From: Propionibacterium sp.
GTDB lineage: Bacteria > Actinomycetota > Actinomycetes > Propionibacteriales > Propionibacteriaceae
Direction: 5' to 3'
Length of the DNA: 32,956 nt
Assembly: GCA_022837595.1 (NCBI GenBank)
Contig: JALHFX010000019.1
Coordinates: forward strand, 1 to 32,956
Shown: piece after piece, positions 1 to 9,923 of the stretch
Layout: every line of letters starts with the position of its first letter
Position numbering within the stretch: position 1 is the first letter of the stretch
The notes under the pieces: model-generated
Databases searched by the model: none
What the model saw: only the letters and a program-made list of their open reading frames with translations
Told to the model about the DNA's origin: nothing
Translations under genes and position numbers: made by a program

Positions 1-144
1 CCCTCAGGAGACACCGTGTGGTGCCTCGACTATGCACAAAACGGCATCGGCTCGAACAGCTGCGGCCCCGAGGTGCTCCCCAAGTATCGGCTCGACGCCG
101 ATGAATTCCGGTTCGAGCTGACGCTTATTCCGGCCGTCCACTGA
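1..144 (+). CDS. lacZ: Beta-galactosidase (LacZ type, GH2), C-terminal end only
   Basis: Frame 1 is open from the window edge to a TGA at 142-144 and encodes the last 47 residues of a protein. It contains DYAQNGIGSNSCGP followed by an alternating beta-strand stretch ending in TLIPAVH. This resembles the end of the C-terminal beta-sandwich (small chain) domain of LacZ-type GH2 beta-galactosidases, where a D-x-x-Q-x-G-[VI]-G segment precedes the final strands. Such enzymes hydrolyse lactose and other beta-galactosides in the cytoplasm. A sugar symporter begins 40 nt downstream on the same strand, which fits a lactose-use operon. The catalytic residues lie outside the window, so the assignment rests on the C-terminal motif and the neighbour. 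Confidence 0.7.
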   Translation, partial: PSGDTVWCLDYAQNGIGSNSCGPEVLPKYRLDADEFRFELTLIPAVH

Positions 145-183
145 CAACCTCCAGTCAGCGCGTGAGAAAGGGAAATGAAAGGT

Positions 184-1575
184 ATGGAGAGTAAGACGTA
201 CCTGAAGTGGTACAACAAGGTCGGTTACGGAGCGGGAGATGTGGGCGGCAACGTCGTCTACGCGCTCCTCGCGTTCTTCGTGATGATCTATTTGACCGAC
301 ACGATGGGGCTCAACCCCGGGATCATCGGCACACTCATCATGGTGGCGCGAATCTTCGACGGGGTCTCGGACATTGTGTTCGGCGCGTTGATCGACAAGA
401 CGAATACCAAGATGGGCAAGGCCCGGCCGTGGATGTTCTGGGCGTACTTCGGGTGCGCGGCCACGTTGATCGCGATCTTCGCGATCCCACCGAGTTTGGG
501 TGACACCGCGATGTACGCGTGGTTCTTCATCACCTACGTGCTACTGAACGCCGGCTTCTTCACGGCCAACAACATCGCGTACTCCACCCTCACCGCGCTG
601 ATTACCAAGAACGCTGGCGAGCGTGTGCAGATGGGTTCCATTCGCTTCATGTTCGCCTTCGGCACGAGCTTGCTGATCCAGGTTTCCACGGTGGGTCTGG
701 TCCAGGCGTTCGGCAGTGACGCTGCGGCGTGGCGCAACGTTGCGGTCATCTACGCGATCATTGGTCTCGTCGTGAACTCGATCTCCGTGTTCTCGGTTCG
801 TGAGCTCCCCGCGAGCGTGCTCTACGAGCGTAGCGACGAGTCCGCGGAAGAGGAAGCCCAGACGATCGCCGAGGACAAGCACTCACTGTGGGAGTCCCTG
901 AAGCTCCTGGTCAAGAACAAGTACTACCTCCTCATCGTGGGCGTGTTCATCCTCGGCCAGGTCTTCACGGCGATGCTGGGCACGGGCATTTACTTCATGA
1001 AGTACATACTCGGAAACGAGGGCTACTTCAGCACGTTCGCTTGGTGGATCAACATCCCGATCATCTTGGCATTGGTAGTGACGCCGTTCCTGGTCAAGTG
1101 GTTCAAGGGCATCTACAAAGTGAACCTCTTCGGATACATAGTCGCGTTGATCGGTCGAGTGCTCGTGATCGTTGGTGCCGGTCTCGGCAGCATCCCGATC
1201 ATGCTGGTGTCCTCCGGCCTCGCCTCTCTCGGGATGGCGCCGCTCCAAGGCACCCTGAACGCGCTCATCGCCGAGGCGTCCGAATACACCTACCTCACTC
1301 AGAACAAGCGGATTGACGGCATGATGTTCTCGGCTACCTCGCTCGGCGTCAAGATCGGTGGCGGCGGCGGAGTGGCGTTGTCCGGTTGGCTTCTGGCGTG
1401 GAGCGGTTACGACGGCTCCGCCACGGTGCAGTCGGAATCGGCGCTGAGCATGCTGAACTTCATGTACCTCTGGATGCCGGCGATCATCGCCGTCATCGTC
1501 ATCTTCATGCTCAGCCAACTGAGGGTGGAGCAGGCGAACGACAAGATCCGCGCCGAGATGGTCTCGGCCAAGTAA
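184..1575 (+). CDS. GPH-family sugar:cation symporter (MelB/LacS-like)
   Basis: A membrane protein of 463 residues with about 12 hydrophobic segments. It probably imports galactosides or glucosides together with Na+ or H+. The N-terminal half carries the signature of the glycoside-pentoside-hexuronide family: an early GYGAGDVGGN stretch, then DGVSDIVFGALIDKT and KMGKARPW after the second helix. These loop residues are conserved in MelB-type carriers. An in-frame ATG at 175 lies only about 2 nt from AAGGGA (168-173), while the ATG at 184 has a 10-nt spacing, so I chose 184 (MESKTY...). It follows lacZ by 40 nt and is very likely co-transcribed. No IIA-like C-terminal extension is present, unlike LacS. 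The exact substrate cannot be read from sequence; lactose is the contextual guess. Confidence 0.88.
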   Translation: MESKTYLKWYNKVGYGAGDVGGNVVYALLAFFVMIYLTDTMGLNPGIIGTLIMVARIFDGVSDIVFGALIDKTNTKMGKARPWMFWAYFGCAATLIAIFAIPPSLGDTAMYAWFFITYVLLNAGFFTANNIAYSTLTALITKNAGERVQMGSIRFMFAFGTSLLIQVSTVGLVQAFGSDAAAWRNVAVIYAIIGLVVNSISVFSVRELPASVLYERSDESAEEEAQTIAEDKHSLWESLKLLVKNKYYLLIVGVFILGQVFTAMLGTGIYFMKYILGNEGYFSTFAWWINIPIILALVVTPFLVKWFKGIYKVNLFGYIVALIGRVLVIVGAGLGSIPIMLVSSGLASLGMAPLQGTLNALIAEASEYTYLTQNKRIDGMMFSATSLGVKIGGGGGVALSGWLLAWSGYDGSATVQSESALSMLNFMYLWMPAIIAVIVIFMLSQLRVEQANDKIRAEMVSAK

Positions 1576-1699
1576 CCCCTGAAAGTGGAAGCGACCGGTC
1601 GCTGAAGGACCCCTTGGTACGTGTATAAGAAGTGGGTTCAGAGGCGGGTTTCGGTTGCGATGGCCGTCGACCGGGGCCGGGTGCGAGCCCGACGGTCAT

Positions 1700-1736
1700 G
1701 ACGCCGATCATGGTCCACGTGACCATGATCGGCGTC
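1700..1736. terminator. Perfect 16-bp inverted repeat, candidate terminator after the lac operon
   Basis: Arms at 1700-1715 and 1721-1736 are exact reverse complements around a 5-nt loop (CACGT). There is no T-tract, as is common for high-GC terminators. It lies 125 nt after the symporter stop. It also overlaps decayed transposase sequence, so it could instead be an insertion-sequence relic or a dyad element. Confidence 0.45.
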
Positions 1737-1800
1737 GGTCACGATGTGCCGCTTGCGGCGGTTGAGCTTCTTGCCTGCGTCGTGGCCGCAGAGCAGGAAT
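1731..1800 (-). pseudogene. IS5-family-like transposase remnant
   Basis: On the minus strand, 1787 down to 1731 reads GHDAGKKLNRRKRHIVTDA. This closely matches the 'GYDAGKK-x-x-GRKRH-hydrophobic-x-x-D' segment around the first catalytic Asp of IS5-group DDE transposases. The homology stops at the palindrome at 1700-1736, and no start codon, remaining catalytic residues or full reading frame can be found. It is therefore a fossil fragment. It was recognised by motif only. Confidence 0.45.
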
Positions 1801-1823
1801 CTCCAGTGAAACCTCTGCCAAAA

Positions 1824-1925
1824 GTTGTCGCGAACACCACAGATCCGGACTCGCGGGTGATGCCCACCCGTCGCGGATACGCGCAGGGATACAACGCTCA
1901 GGTCGCCGTCACCAGCGACCACATC
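1824..1925 (+). pseudogene. IS1182/IS4-like transposase remnant
   Basis: The plus-strand frame reads VVANTTDPDSRVMPTRRGYA followed by QGYNAQVAVTSDHI. The pattern N-x-T-D-P-D-S-R-x-M then Q-G-Y-N-A-Q is a hallmark of IS1182-group and related DDE transposases. The frame stays open beyond both ends but shows no further resemblance to a transposase, so only this core survives. With the fragment on the opposite strand just upstream, it makes 1576-2145 a graveyard of insertion sequences. No other gene is visible in that stretch. Confidence 0.45.
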
Positions 1926-2133
1926 GGTGGCGGACCCCCTCCCACGACCTGTGCGGTCCACCTGGACCGAGCCGCCCGCGCTGACGTGCCCACCAAACGA
2001 TGTGGTTCAGTTGAGTTCACTGAGGGTTACGGCGATGGTTCCACGATTCTGTTTCATGTCGAGAAACTGGCCTGGCAAGCGCTACTTCACCCAGTCACGG
2101 TACGGCTGTCATCCTCGATTGAATCGACCTGCA

Positions 2134-2139
2134 TAGAGT
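2134..2139 (+). promoter_or_regulatory. -10 box of a likely leaderless promoter for the HEAT-like gene
   Basis: TAGAGT (TAnnnT type) ends 6 nt before the ATG at 2146, and no Shine-Dalgarno lies in between. This geometry puts the transcription start at or next to the A of the ATG. No convincing -35 box is seen. Confidence 0.35.
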
Positions 2140-2145
2140 GCGCCT

Positions 2146-2595
2146 ATGAGCGGCACCAGTGAACTGGATGAGAAGATCGCGACAATGGTCGCAAGAGACC
2201 CGCAGTCCGCGTACGCGACGATGCTGGAGCTCGAAATGCTCTCGGATGTAGACGACAGACTGTATGCGTATGTGGATCAGTTCCTGCAGATGATGACGAG
2301 CAAGAAAACATACGAACGGACGAGAGGGCTGCGGTTACTGTGCGGACAAGCGCAGTGGGATCGTGAATACAAGCTCGACGAGGCAATAGACAGCATTCTT
2401 GCCGCGCTCGACGACGAAAAAGCCACCGCAGTGCGTCAAGCACTCTCGGCACTAGAGCACGTCATCGCCCACAAGCCGGCGTTGAGTGCTCCGATCCGGG
2501 TGAAACTCCAGAGTATGAACCCATCCCGTTATCAAGAGACTATGAGTGGACTGATCGAATCCGACATTAGGCGACTCCTTGACCAGATGAGGTGA
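2146..2595 (+). CDS. Small HEAT-like helical repeat protein ('SufBD protein'-annotated family)
   Basis: A soluble, all-helical protein of 149 residues. It contains a MLELEMLSDVDDRLYAYVD segment, then YERTRGLRLLCGQAQWD, then a helix with DDEKATAVRQALSALEHV. These repeated helix pairs match a small family common in Gram-positive genomes that databases often label 'SufBD protein'. It carries no SufB or SufD catalytic features, so an Fe-S assembly role should not be assumed. The fold looks like a HEAT/Armadillo scaffold for protein contacts. It stands alone: transposase debris lies upstream, and a repeat element begins about 58 nt downstream. The start is supported by a -10 box 6 nt upstream (leaderless type). 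Its function is unknown. Confidence 0.75.
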   Translation: MSGTSELDEKIATMVARDPQSAYATMLELEMLSDVDDRLYAYVDQFLQMMTSKKTYERTRGLRLLCGQAQWDREYKLDEAIDSILAALDDEKATAVRQALSALEHVIAHKPALSAPIRVKLQSMNPSRYQETMSGLIESDIRRLLDQMR

Positions 2596-2652
2596 GTTGC
2601 TGGTTCGTGATCAGTGCGCTGGTTTCGGGGTCGGTGGCCGTCAGTTCGACAA

Positions 2653-2802
2653 CCGTGTCAACGAGGTCGTAGTCGGTTTGGCATTATTCGTGCGTCCGGA
2701 TGCCTTGCACAAGATTCCGGCGGGGTGGGCCTGCGGACGGTCCAGGCCTCTGCGGATGACGAGAGCCGCGGAAGTGCGAGAATGCGTCGTTCACAGCTTC
2801 CT
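2653..2802 (+). repeat. Left copy of a diverged direct repeat flanking the defence island
   Basis: About 150 bp that align with 15505-15682. Shared blocks include ACGAGGTCGTAG, TGGCATT, CAAGATTCCGG, GGGGTGGGCCTG, GAGAGCC and GAAGTGCGA, and both copies end in AGCTTCCT/GCGCTTCCT. This copy lacks roughly 28 bp present in the middle of the right copy. Both encode a similar short stretch (EVVVGLALF here, EVVAGLALF at the right copy) in one frame, so the repeat may descend from a coding sequence, though no intact ORF remains. The rest of 2596-3042 holds no recognisable gene. Confidence 0.6.
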
Positions 2803-2941
2803 ACCAATCATGGCGCACGCTCCAGAGCTTTCATTCGACTTCTGGCGACGCTTTTCGAACGCGGCGCCCGAGGTACGCTGTGGACGCACCACCTGCACCA
2901 GGCATGGCCTAAGAAGACCAGCCGCGTTTGAGCGCGTCTTC

Positions 2942-2968
2942 TTGACTGGGACTCTGACTTCAAGAGTC
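2942..2968 (+). promoter_or_regulatory. Candidate promoter/operator upstream of the methylase operon
   Basis: TTGACT at 2942-2947 resembles a -35 element. It is followed by a 6-bp dyad, GACTCT-N7-AGAGTC (2950-2955 and 2963-2968), about 75 nt before the first methylase start. A regulator binding here could limit expression of the restriction module, but no controller gene is adjacent and no clear -10 box is seen. Confidence 0.2.
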
Positions 2969-3042
2969 GTACCGAGAGACTCCGGCCCGGATGTCGGTGC
3001 TCCCTCGTAGGCTGAGAACAATGAGAGTCGGGAGGGGCAAAG

Positions 3043-3696
3043 ATGACGCTGAGTGACGCTCAGCGCTTGGTGAAGTCCAAGCAGCGAGTAGCCGACCACG
3101 GCGAGGTTTTCACACCAGCGTGGATGGTTGAAGACATGCTCAACCTTGTCAAGCACGAGTCCGAGAGAATCGACTCTCGAGTTCTCGAACCAGCCTGCGG
3201 CTCGGGCAACTTCCTCGTCCCTGTCCTGGCCCGCAAGCTCGTCACGGTCCACGCTCGCCACGGCAGGAGTGAGTTCGAGAAGCGCCATTATGCACTGTTC
3301 GCGCTCATGTGCACTTACGGCATCGAGCTGCTGAGCGACAACGCAGCAGAGTGCCGTGACAACCTCGCCGAGGTGTTCAACGCCTTCCTGGGGGTAGACG
3401 AGGGTGACGAGTGGGCCATAGCGGCACGCGTAGTACTTGCCATGAATATCGTTCAAGGCGATGCGCTCACCATGACTGGGCCCAATGGCGATCCGATCAC
3501 GTTCGCCGAATGGGCGTACCTGGGGAAGGGGAAGTTTCAGCGCCGCGACTTCCGCTACGACGAGCTCACCCAACGCTCCGCATGGGAGGCGGAAGGGTCC
3601 CTGTTCGCCGACCTCGGCGCCGACCTGTTCGCACCACAGACAACGTACCCCACGATGACCGTGAGCGATCTGGCAGGGCAGGCGGACGACGCATGA
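3043..3696 (+). CDS. Adenine-methylase-like subunit with AdoMet motif I but no NPPY
   Basis: A protein of 217 residues. It has the N-terminal motif X of N6-adenine DNA methyltransferases (GEVFTPAWMVEDML, residues 20-33) and an excellent AdoMet-binding motif I (VLEPACGSGNFLV, residues 47-59). The catalytic motif IV ([DNS]PPY) is absent, and the chain is half the usual length. It is therefore not a complete enzyme. It may be a partner subunit of the next gene product, or a truncated methylase. GGGAGGGG gives a strong ribosome-binding site 6-7 nt before the ATG. It overlaps the next gene by ATGA, indicating translational coupling and probably a 1:1 complex. It is the first gene of the island operon. 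Confidence 0.75.
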   Translation: MTLSDAQRLVKSKQRVADHGEVFTPAWMVEDMLNLVKHESERIDSRVLEPACGSGNFLVPVLARKLVTVHARHGRSEFEKRHYALFALMCTYGIELLSDNAAECRDNLAEVFNAFLGVDEGDEWAIAARVVLAMNIVQGDALTMTGPNGDPITFAEWAYLGKGKFQRRDFRYDELTQRSAWEAEGSLFADLGADLFAPQTTYPTMTVSDLAGQADDA

Positions 3697-5364
3697 GCAT
3701 CATGCAAGCCTCGTTCACCCTGCGCGGACACAACCCGGACGTGCTGACCTGCATCGCGAACCTCTCCAACGACGAGGTGTTCACACCGCCCGAGTTCGCC
3801 AACCAGATGCTCGACACGCTCGCGGCAGCGTGGGCCGACGCCAACGACGGCGCCGACATCTGGGCAGACCCGAATGTCACCTTCCTCGACCCCTTCACCA
3901 AGTCAGGGGTATTCCTCCGCGAGATCGTCCGCCGCCTCACCGACGGACTGATCTTGAAGATTCCCGATCTAGCCGAGCGGGTCGATCACATCCTCACGAA
4001 GCAGGTCTTCGGGATCGGGATCACACACCTCACGGCGCTCCTGGCACGTCGAAGCGTGTACTGCTCGAAGTTCGCAAACGGCCCACACTCCATCGCTAGG
4101 TCCTTCACGACCGAGGACGGCAATATCTGGTTCCAGCGCACCGAGCACACCTGGGGTGGAGGCAAGCGCGAGTTCCGCCTCAACCCATTGACGAGCGAAG
4201 AGATCGCCGTCTACACCAACCGCAAGTGCGTCTACTGCGGTGCTGGCGAAGATGACTATGCCCGCGGCGACGACCTCGAAACTCATGCCTACGCCTTCAT
4301 CCACACCGACGACATCAAAGCTCGCATCGCAGAGCTGTTCGGAGACAACATGCAGTTCGACGTCATCATCGGCAACCCTCCCTACCAGCTCAGCGACGGC
4401 GGACACGGAACAAGCGCCGCTCCGATTTACCAGCTGTTCGTCGAACAGGCTAAGCAGCTCGACCCGCGCTTCCTGACCATGGTCATACCTTCTCGGTGGT
4501 TCACCGGAGGGAAAGGGTTGGATGAGTTTCGTGAGTCGATGCTCGGTGATGGCCGCCTCCGCTCGATCGACGATTTCCTCAGCGCCGCCGATGTCTTTCC
4601 CGGAGTCGGACTCAAGGGCGGTGTGAGCTTCTTTCTATGGGATCGCGACCACCCCGGACCCTGTGCTGTCACGACCCACTTCAAAGGATGGGATGACTCG
4701 ACCGACACGAGACCGCTCCTCGAATCGGGGGCTGATGTGTTCATTCGGTTCAACGAAGGCGTCTCTATCCTCAAGAAGGTGGTCGCAGCGGAGACCGGTC
4801 AGGCAAACGAACTCACGCTTCCTGCTGGAAAGCGATTCGAGGAACTGGTCAGCTCCCGAAAACCATTCGGGTTGGAGACAACCTTTCGGGGGAAGGTAGT
4901 TCGCGGTGCGAACGATGTGCTTGTGTATCAGAACGGGTCACCTGGCTACGTAGCTCGAGAGGCGATCCCATCTGGCGCCGGGCTTGTGGACAAGTGGAAG
5001 GTGTTCGTCGGCTACGCTGCTCCCGGTACGGGGAACAAGGACACTTACCCGCACAGGGTCATCAGTACGCCGTTCCTGGGCGAGCCAGGCACGATCTCGT
5101 CGGAGACCTATCTGTGCGTCGGCCCGTTCGACACGCGGGCCGAGGCTGAGAGCGCTCTTTCGTACTTGTCCTGCCGCCTGACCCGGCTCCTGATTCAGCT
5201 CCGCAAGGCCTCTCAGCATGTTACGAGCAAGGTATATGGCTTCGTGCCCAACCAAGAGTGGACGAAGCGATGGAGCGATGCCGACCTGTATGCCAAGTAC
5301 GAGCTCACTGACGACGAGATCGCGTTCATAGAGAAGATCGTGCGCCCAATGGAGCTGGGCGGCG

Positions 5365-5372
<8 letters not shown>
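3693..5372 (+). CDS. Eco57I-like N6-adenine DNA methyltransferase
   Basis: A protein of 559 residues that probably transfers a methyl group from AdoMet to adenine in a specific DNA site. Motif I is the variant FLDPFTKSGVFL (D66-P67-F68), and the catalytic motif IV is IIGNPPYQ (N228-P-P-Y231). Between them a CVYC pair (179-182) with later histidines could be a small metal site. The region after about residue 330 should contain the target-recognition part. The open frame extends upstream to 3411, but that extension overlaps the previous gene throughout. I took the ATG at 3693, which sits in the ATGA overlap and starts MSIMQASF. The motif I of this protein has K-S-G instead of the G-x-G seen in its smaller partner. 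The next gene, a helicase, overlaps by 8 nt, which suggests one modification-restriction complex. Confidence 0.87.
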
Positions 5373-7935
<2,563 letters not shown>

Positions 7936-7952
7936 TCGAGAGAACCAAACAC

Positions 7953-9761
7953 ATGTCGTTCCAGACGCCCCGCAGCATCGAGGAGATGCTCACTGCAATC
8001 CACAAGCGCGAGTACCTCATGCCGGCCATCCAGCGCGAGTTTGTGTGGGACGCGGACCAGATCATTCGATTGCTGGACAGCCTGATGCGCGGATACCCGG
8101 TTGGTTCGTTCTTGCTGTGGGATGTGAAGCCTGAGACGTCCCAGTCCTACACGTTCTATGAGTTCTTGACCAACTATCACGAACGGGACAACCCGTATGC
8201 TGACAAGGCGACTGTCCCAGCGGGCAGCGGAACGACCGCTGTCCTGGACGGGCAACAACGCCTTACCTCGTTGAACATCGCCCTGTATGGGAGCTTCGCC
8301 GAGAAGAAGAAGTACGCCTGGTGGAACAGCGCCGACGCGTTTCCCGTTAAACGGCTATACCTGAACCTTGTCGACGATCCAGCCGATGAAGAACTCGGAC
8401 TCAAGTACGATCTGCGGTTCCTCACCGACAAAGAGGCCACTCCCGAGGAGGGCGCGGAGGACAAGTGGTTTCGCGTCGGCGCGGTCCTCAGCCTCGATGA
8501 CTCCGGCCCAGCCATTATGGACGAGATCGCGGACCGAGGCATTTCTGACTACCGGATGGCGTCCCATCGTCTCTACGACCTCTACCGTGCCGTGCGCGAT
8601 CTCAAGCCGATGAATTACTTCCTGGTCACCGATCAGGACGCCGACAAGGTGCTGGAGATCTTCGTCCGCGTCAACAGTGGCGGCACCACACTGTCGTACT
8701 CTGACCTGCTGCTCTCGATGGCCACTAACCAGTGGCGAGACCTTGATGCTCGCGAGGAGATTCGCTCCCTGGTTTCCGACGTCAACAGCAACGCTGGCCG
8801 CCAGTTCTCATTCTCCAAGGACGTCGTGTTGAAGACCGCGTTGACGATCGCAGACGTGGACGTGCGATTCAAGGTCTCTAACTTCACCCAAGCGAACATG
8901 GCAAAGGTAGAGAAAGCGTGGCCGCAGATTAAGGGTGCAGTTCTGCGGGCTGCGACCCTGTTGCAGCAGTTCGGCTACACCGAGCGAAACCTCACTGCGA
9001 ACAGCGTCATCGTTCCGATCGCCTACTACCTTCATCTCCGAGGCGCGACCGATTCCTACCTAGACTCGACAGCCAACGCGGCCGACAGACTCGTCCTCCA
9101 ACGGTGGGTCACCCGCTCGCTCATCAAGCGAGGTATCTGGGGGTCAGGTCTCGACACGTTGTTGACTCGTATCCGTGATGTCCTGCGGGACAACGCAGGC
9201 TCGGACTTCCCAGTCGCCGCGGTCGAGGAAGCGATGGCGACGGCGGGTAAGAGTCTTGCCTTCGACAACGCCGAGATCGATGAGTTACTCAACCTCAAGT
9301 ACGGGGGTCAGCGAACCTTCTCGGTCCTATCCGTGCTGTATCCCGGGCTCGACTTGAGCAAGAAGTTTCACGAAGACCACATCTTCCCGAAGTCGCGTTT
9401 TACGAAGAAGAAGCTGGCCGAGGCTGGGATTCCTGCCGACGAGATCGATGACTATCTAAGGGCAGTGAACCTCCTGCCGAATCTCCAGCTCCTCGCAGGT
9501 ACAGCGAACACCGAGAAGCAGGACGCCCTCCCAGCCGCCTGGATCGAGGCCGCGTTCCCCAGCGAGGAGAAGCGGGCGACCTACATCGCGGAGAACGACC
9601 TCGATAATCTCCCGCTCGACTTGGCGGAGTTCTTGACGTTTTTCGATGAACGCAAGCAACGCGTTCGCGCTCGCCTGATCGCGGCCCTCGGCGCCAAGTC
9701 GGTCACAGTCGGGCAGGTTACGAGCGAGGATGTCAGAGCTCCCGACTACGATGCGACGTAG
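7953..9761 (+). CDS. DUF262 (GmrS-like) + DUF1524/HNH (GmrD-like) nuclease
   Basis: A protein of 602 residues. The N-terminal DUF262 half opens with PAIQREFVWDADQI and contains the ParB/sulfiredoxin-like motif LDGQQRLTSL (D99-G-Q-Q-R103). In GmrSD enzymes this motif binds nucleotide and drives NTP hydrolysis. The C-terminal half has an HNH-type site, EDHIFPKSRF (D475-H476), followed by NLLPNLQLL and a later N-x-x-K. This is the layout of fused GmrSD type IV restriction enzymes, which cut DNA with modified bases such as glucosylated cytosine. The gene starts 18 nt after the helicase stop and is certainly in the same operon. Beside a methylase module it could cover phages that hide behind base modification. 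Substrate specificity cannot be read from sequence. Confidence 0.87.
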   Translation: MSFQTPRSIEEMLTAIHKREYLMPAIQREFVWDADQIIRLLDSLMRGYPVGSFLLWDVKPETSQSYTFYEFLTNYHERDNPYADKATVPAGSGTTAVLDGQQRLTSLNIALYGSFAEKKKYAWWNSADAFPVKRLYLNLVDDPADEELGLKYDLRFLTDKEATPEEGAEDKWFRVGAVLSLDDSGPAIMDEIADRGISDYRMASHRLYDLYRAVRDLKPMNYFLVTDQDADKVLEIFVRVNSGGTTLSYSDLLLSMATNQWRDLDAREEIRSLVSDVNSNAGRQFSFSKDVVLKTALTIADVDVRFKVSNFTQANMAKVEKAWPQIKGAVLRAATLLQQFGYTERNLTANSVIVPIAYYLHLRGATDSYLDSTANAADRLVLQRWVTRSLIKRGIWGSGLDTLLTRIRDVLRDNAGSDFPVAAVEEAMATAGKSLAFDNAEIDELLNLKYGGQRTFSVLSVLYPGLDLSKKFHEDHIFPKSRFTKKKLAEAGIPADEIDDYLRAVNLLPNLQLLAGTANTEKQDALPAAWIEAAFPSEEKRATYIAENDLDNLPLDLAEFLTFFDERKQRVRARLIAALGAKSVTVGQVTSEDVRAPDYDAT

Positions 9762-9795
9762 TTTAAGTGGGCCTTGACTTGGGTGGATCCATGAC

Positions 9796-9812
9796 CGACA
9801 GTTGCGCTGTCG
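9796..9812. terminator. Small hairpin after the DUF262 gene (weak terminator or processing site)
   Basis: CGACAG and CTGTCG pair across a 5-nt loop, 35 nt after the DUF262 stop. The 162-nt gap before the next gene is the only sizeable break in the island operon. The GTPase pair may therefore have its own promoter, although none is convincing (TTGACT at 9774-9779 lacks a good -10). Confidence 0.25.
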
Positions 9813-9923
9813 AACCAGGCTCACGCGGCTTCGCGCGAATGAGGAAGGCGGAGGAGTGTTTCGACTGACCGGATTGTTGCTGCATGCGCGCCCCGCAGTT
9901 CGCGCTTACCACCCGGAGACACG

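Noticed and set aside
883..1518. Long minus-strand open frame inside the symporter gene
   Set aside because: It is antisense to a clear GPH transporter and encodes a His/Asp/Arg-rich low-complexity product typical of a shadow frame in GC-rich DNA.
2146..2595. A role in Fe-S cluster assembly suggested by the 'SufBD' label
   Set aside because: No SufB/SufD sequence features or suf neighbours are present; the label in databases is probably inherited from weak similarity.
2791..3573. 260-codon minus-strand frame over the first methylase
   Set aside because: The plus strand there carries motifs X and I of a methylase; the antisense product shows no recognisable family.
3411..3692. N-terminal extension of the second methylase
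   Set aside because: It lies wholly inside the first methylase gene, codes an Arg/Pro-rich stretch, and the ATG at 3693 in the ATGA overlap fits better.
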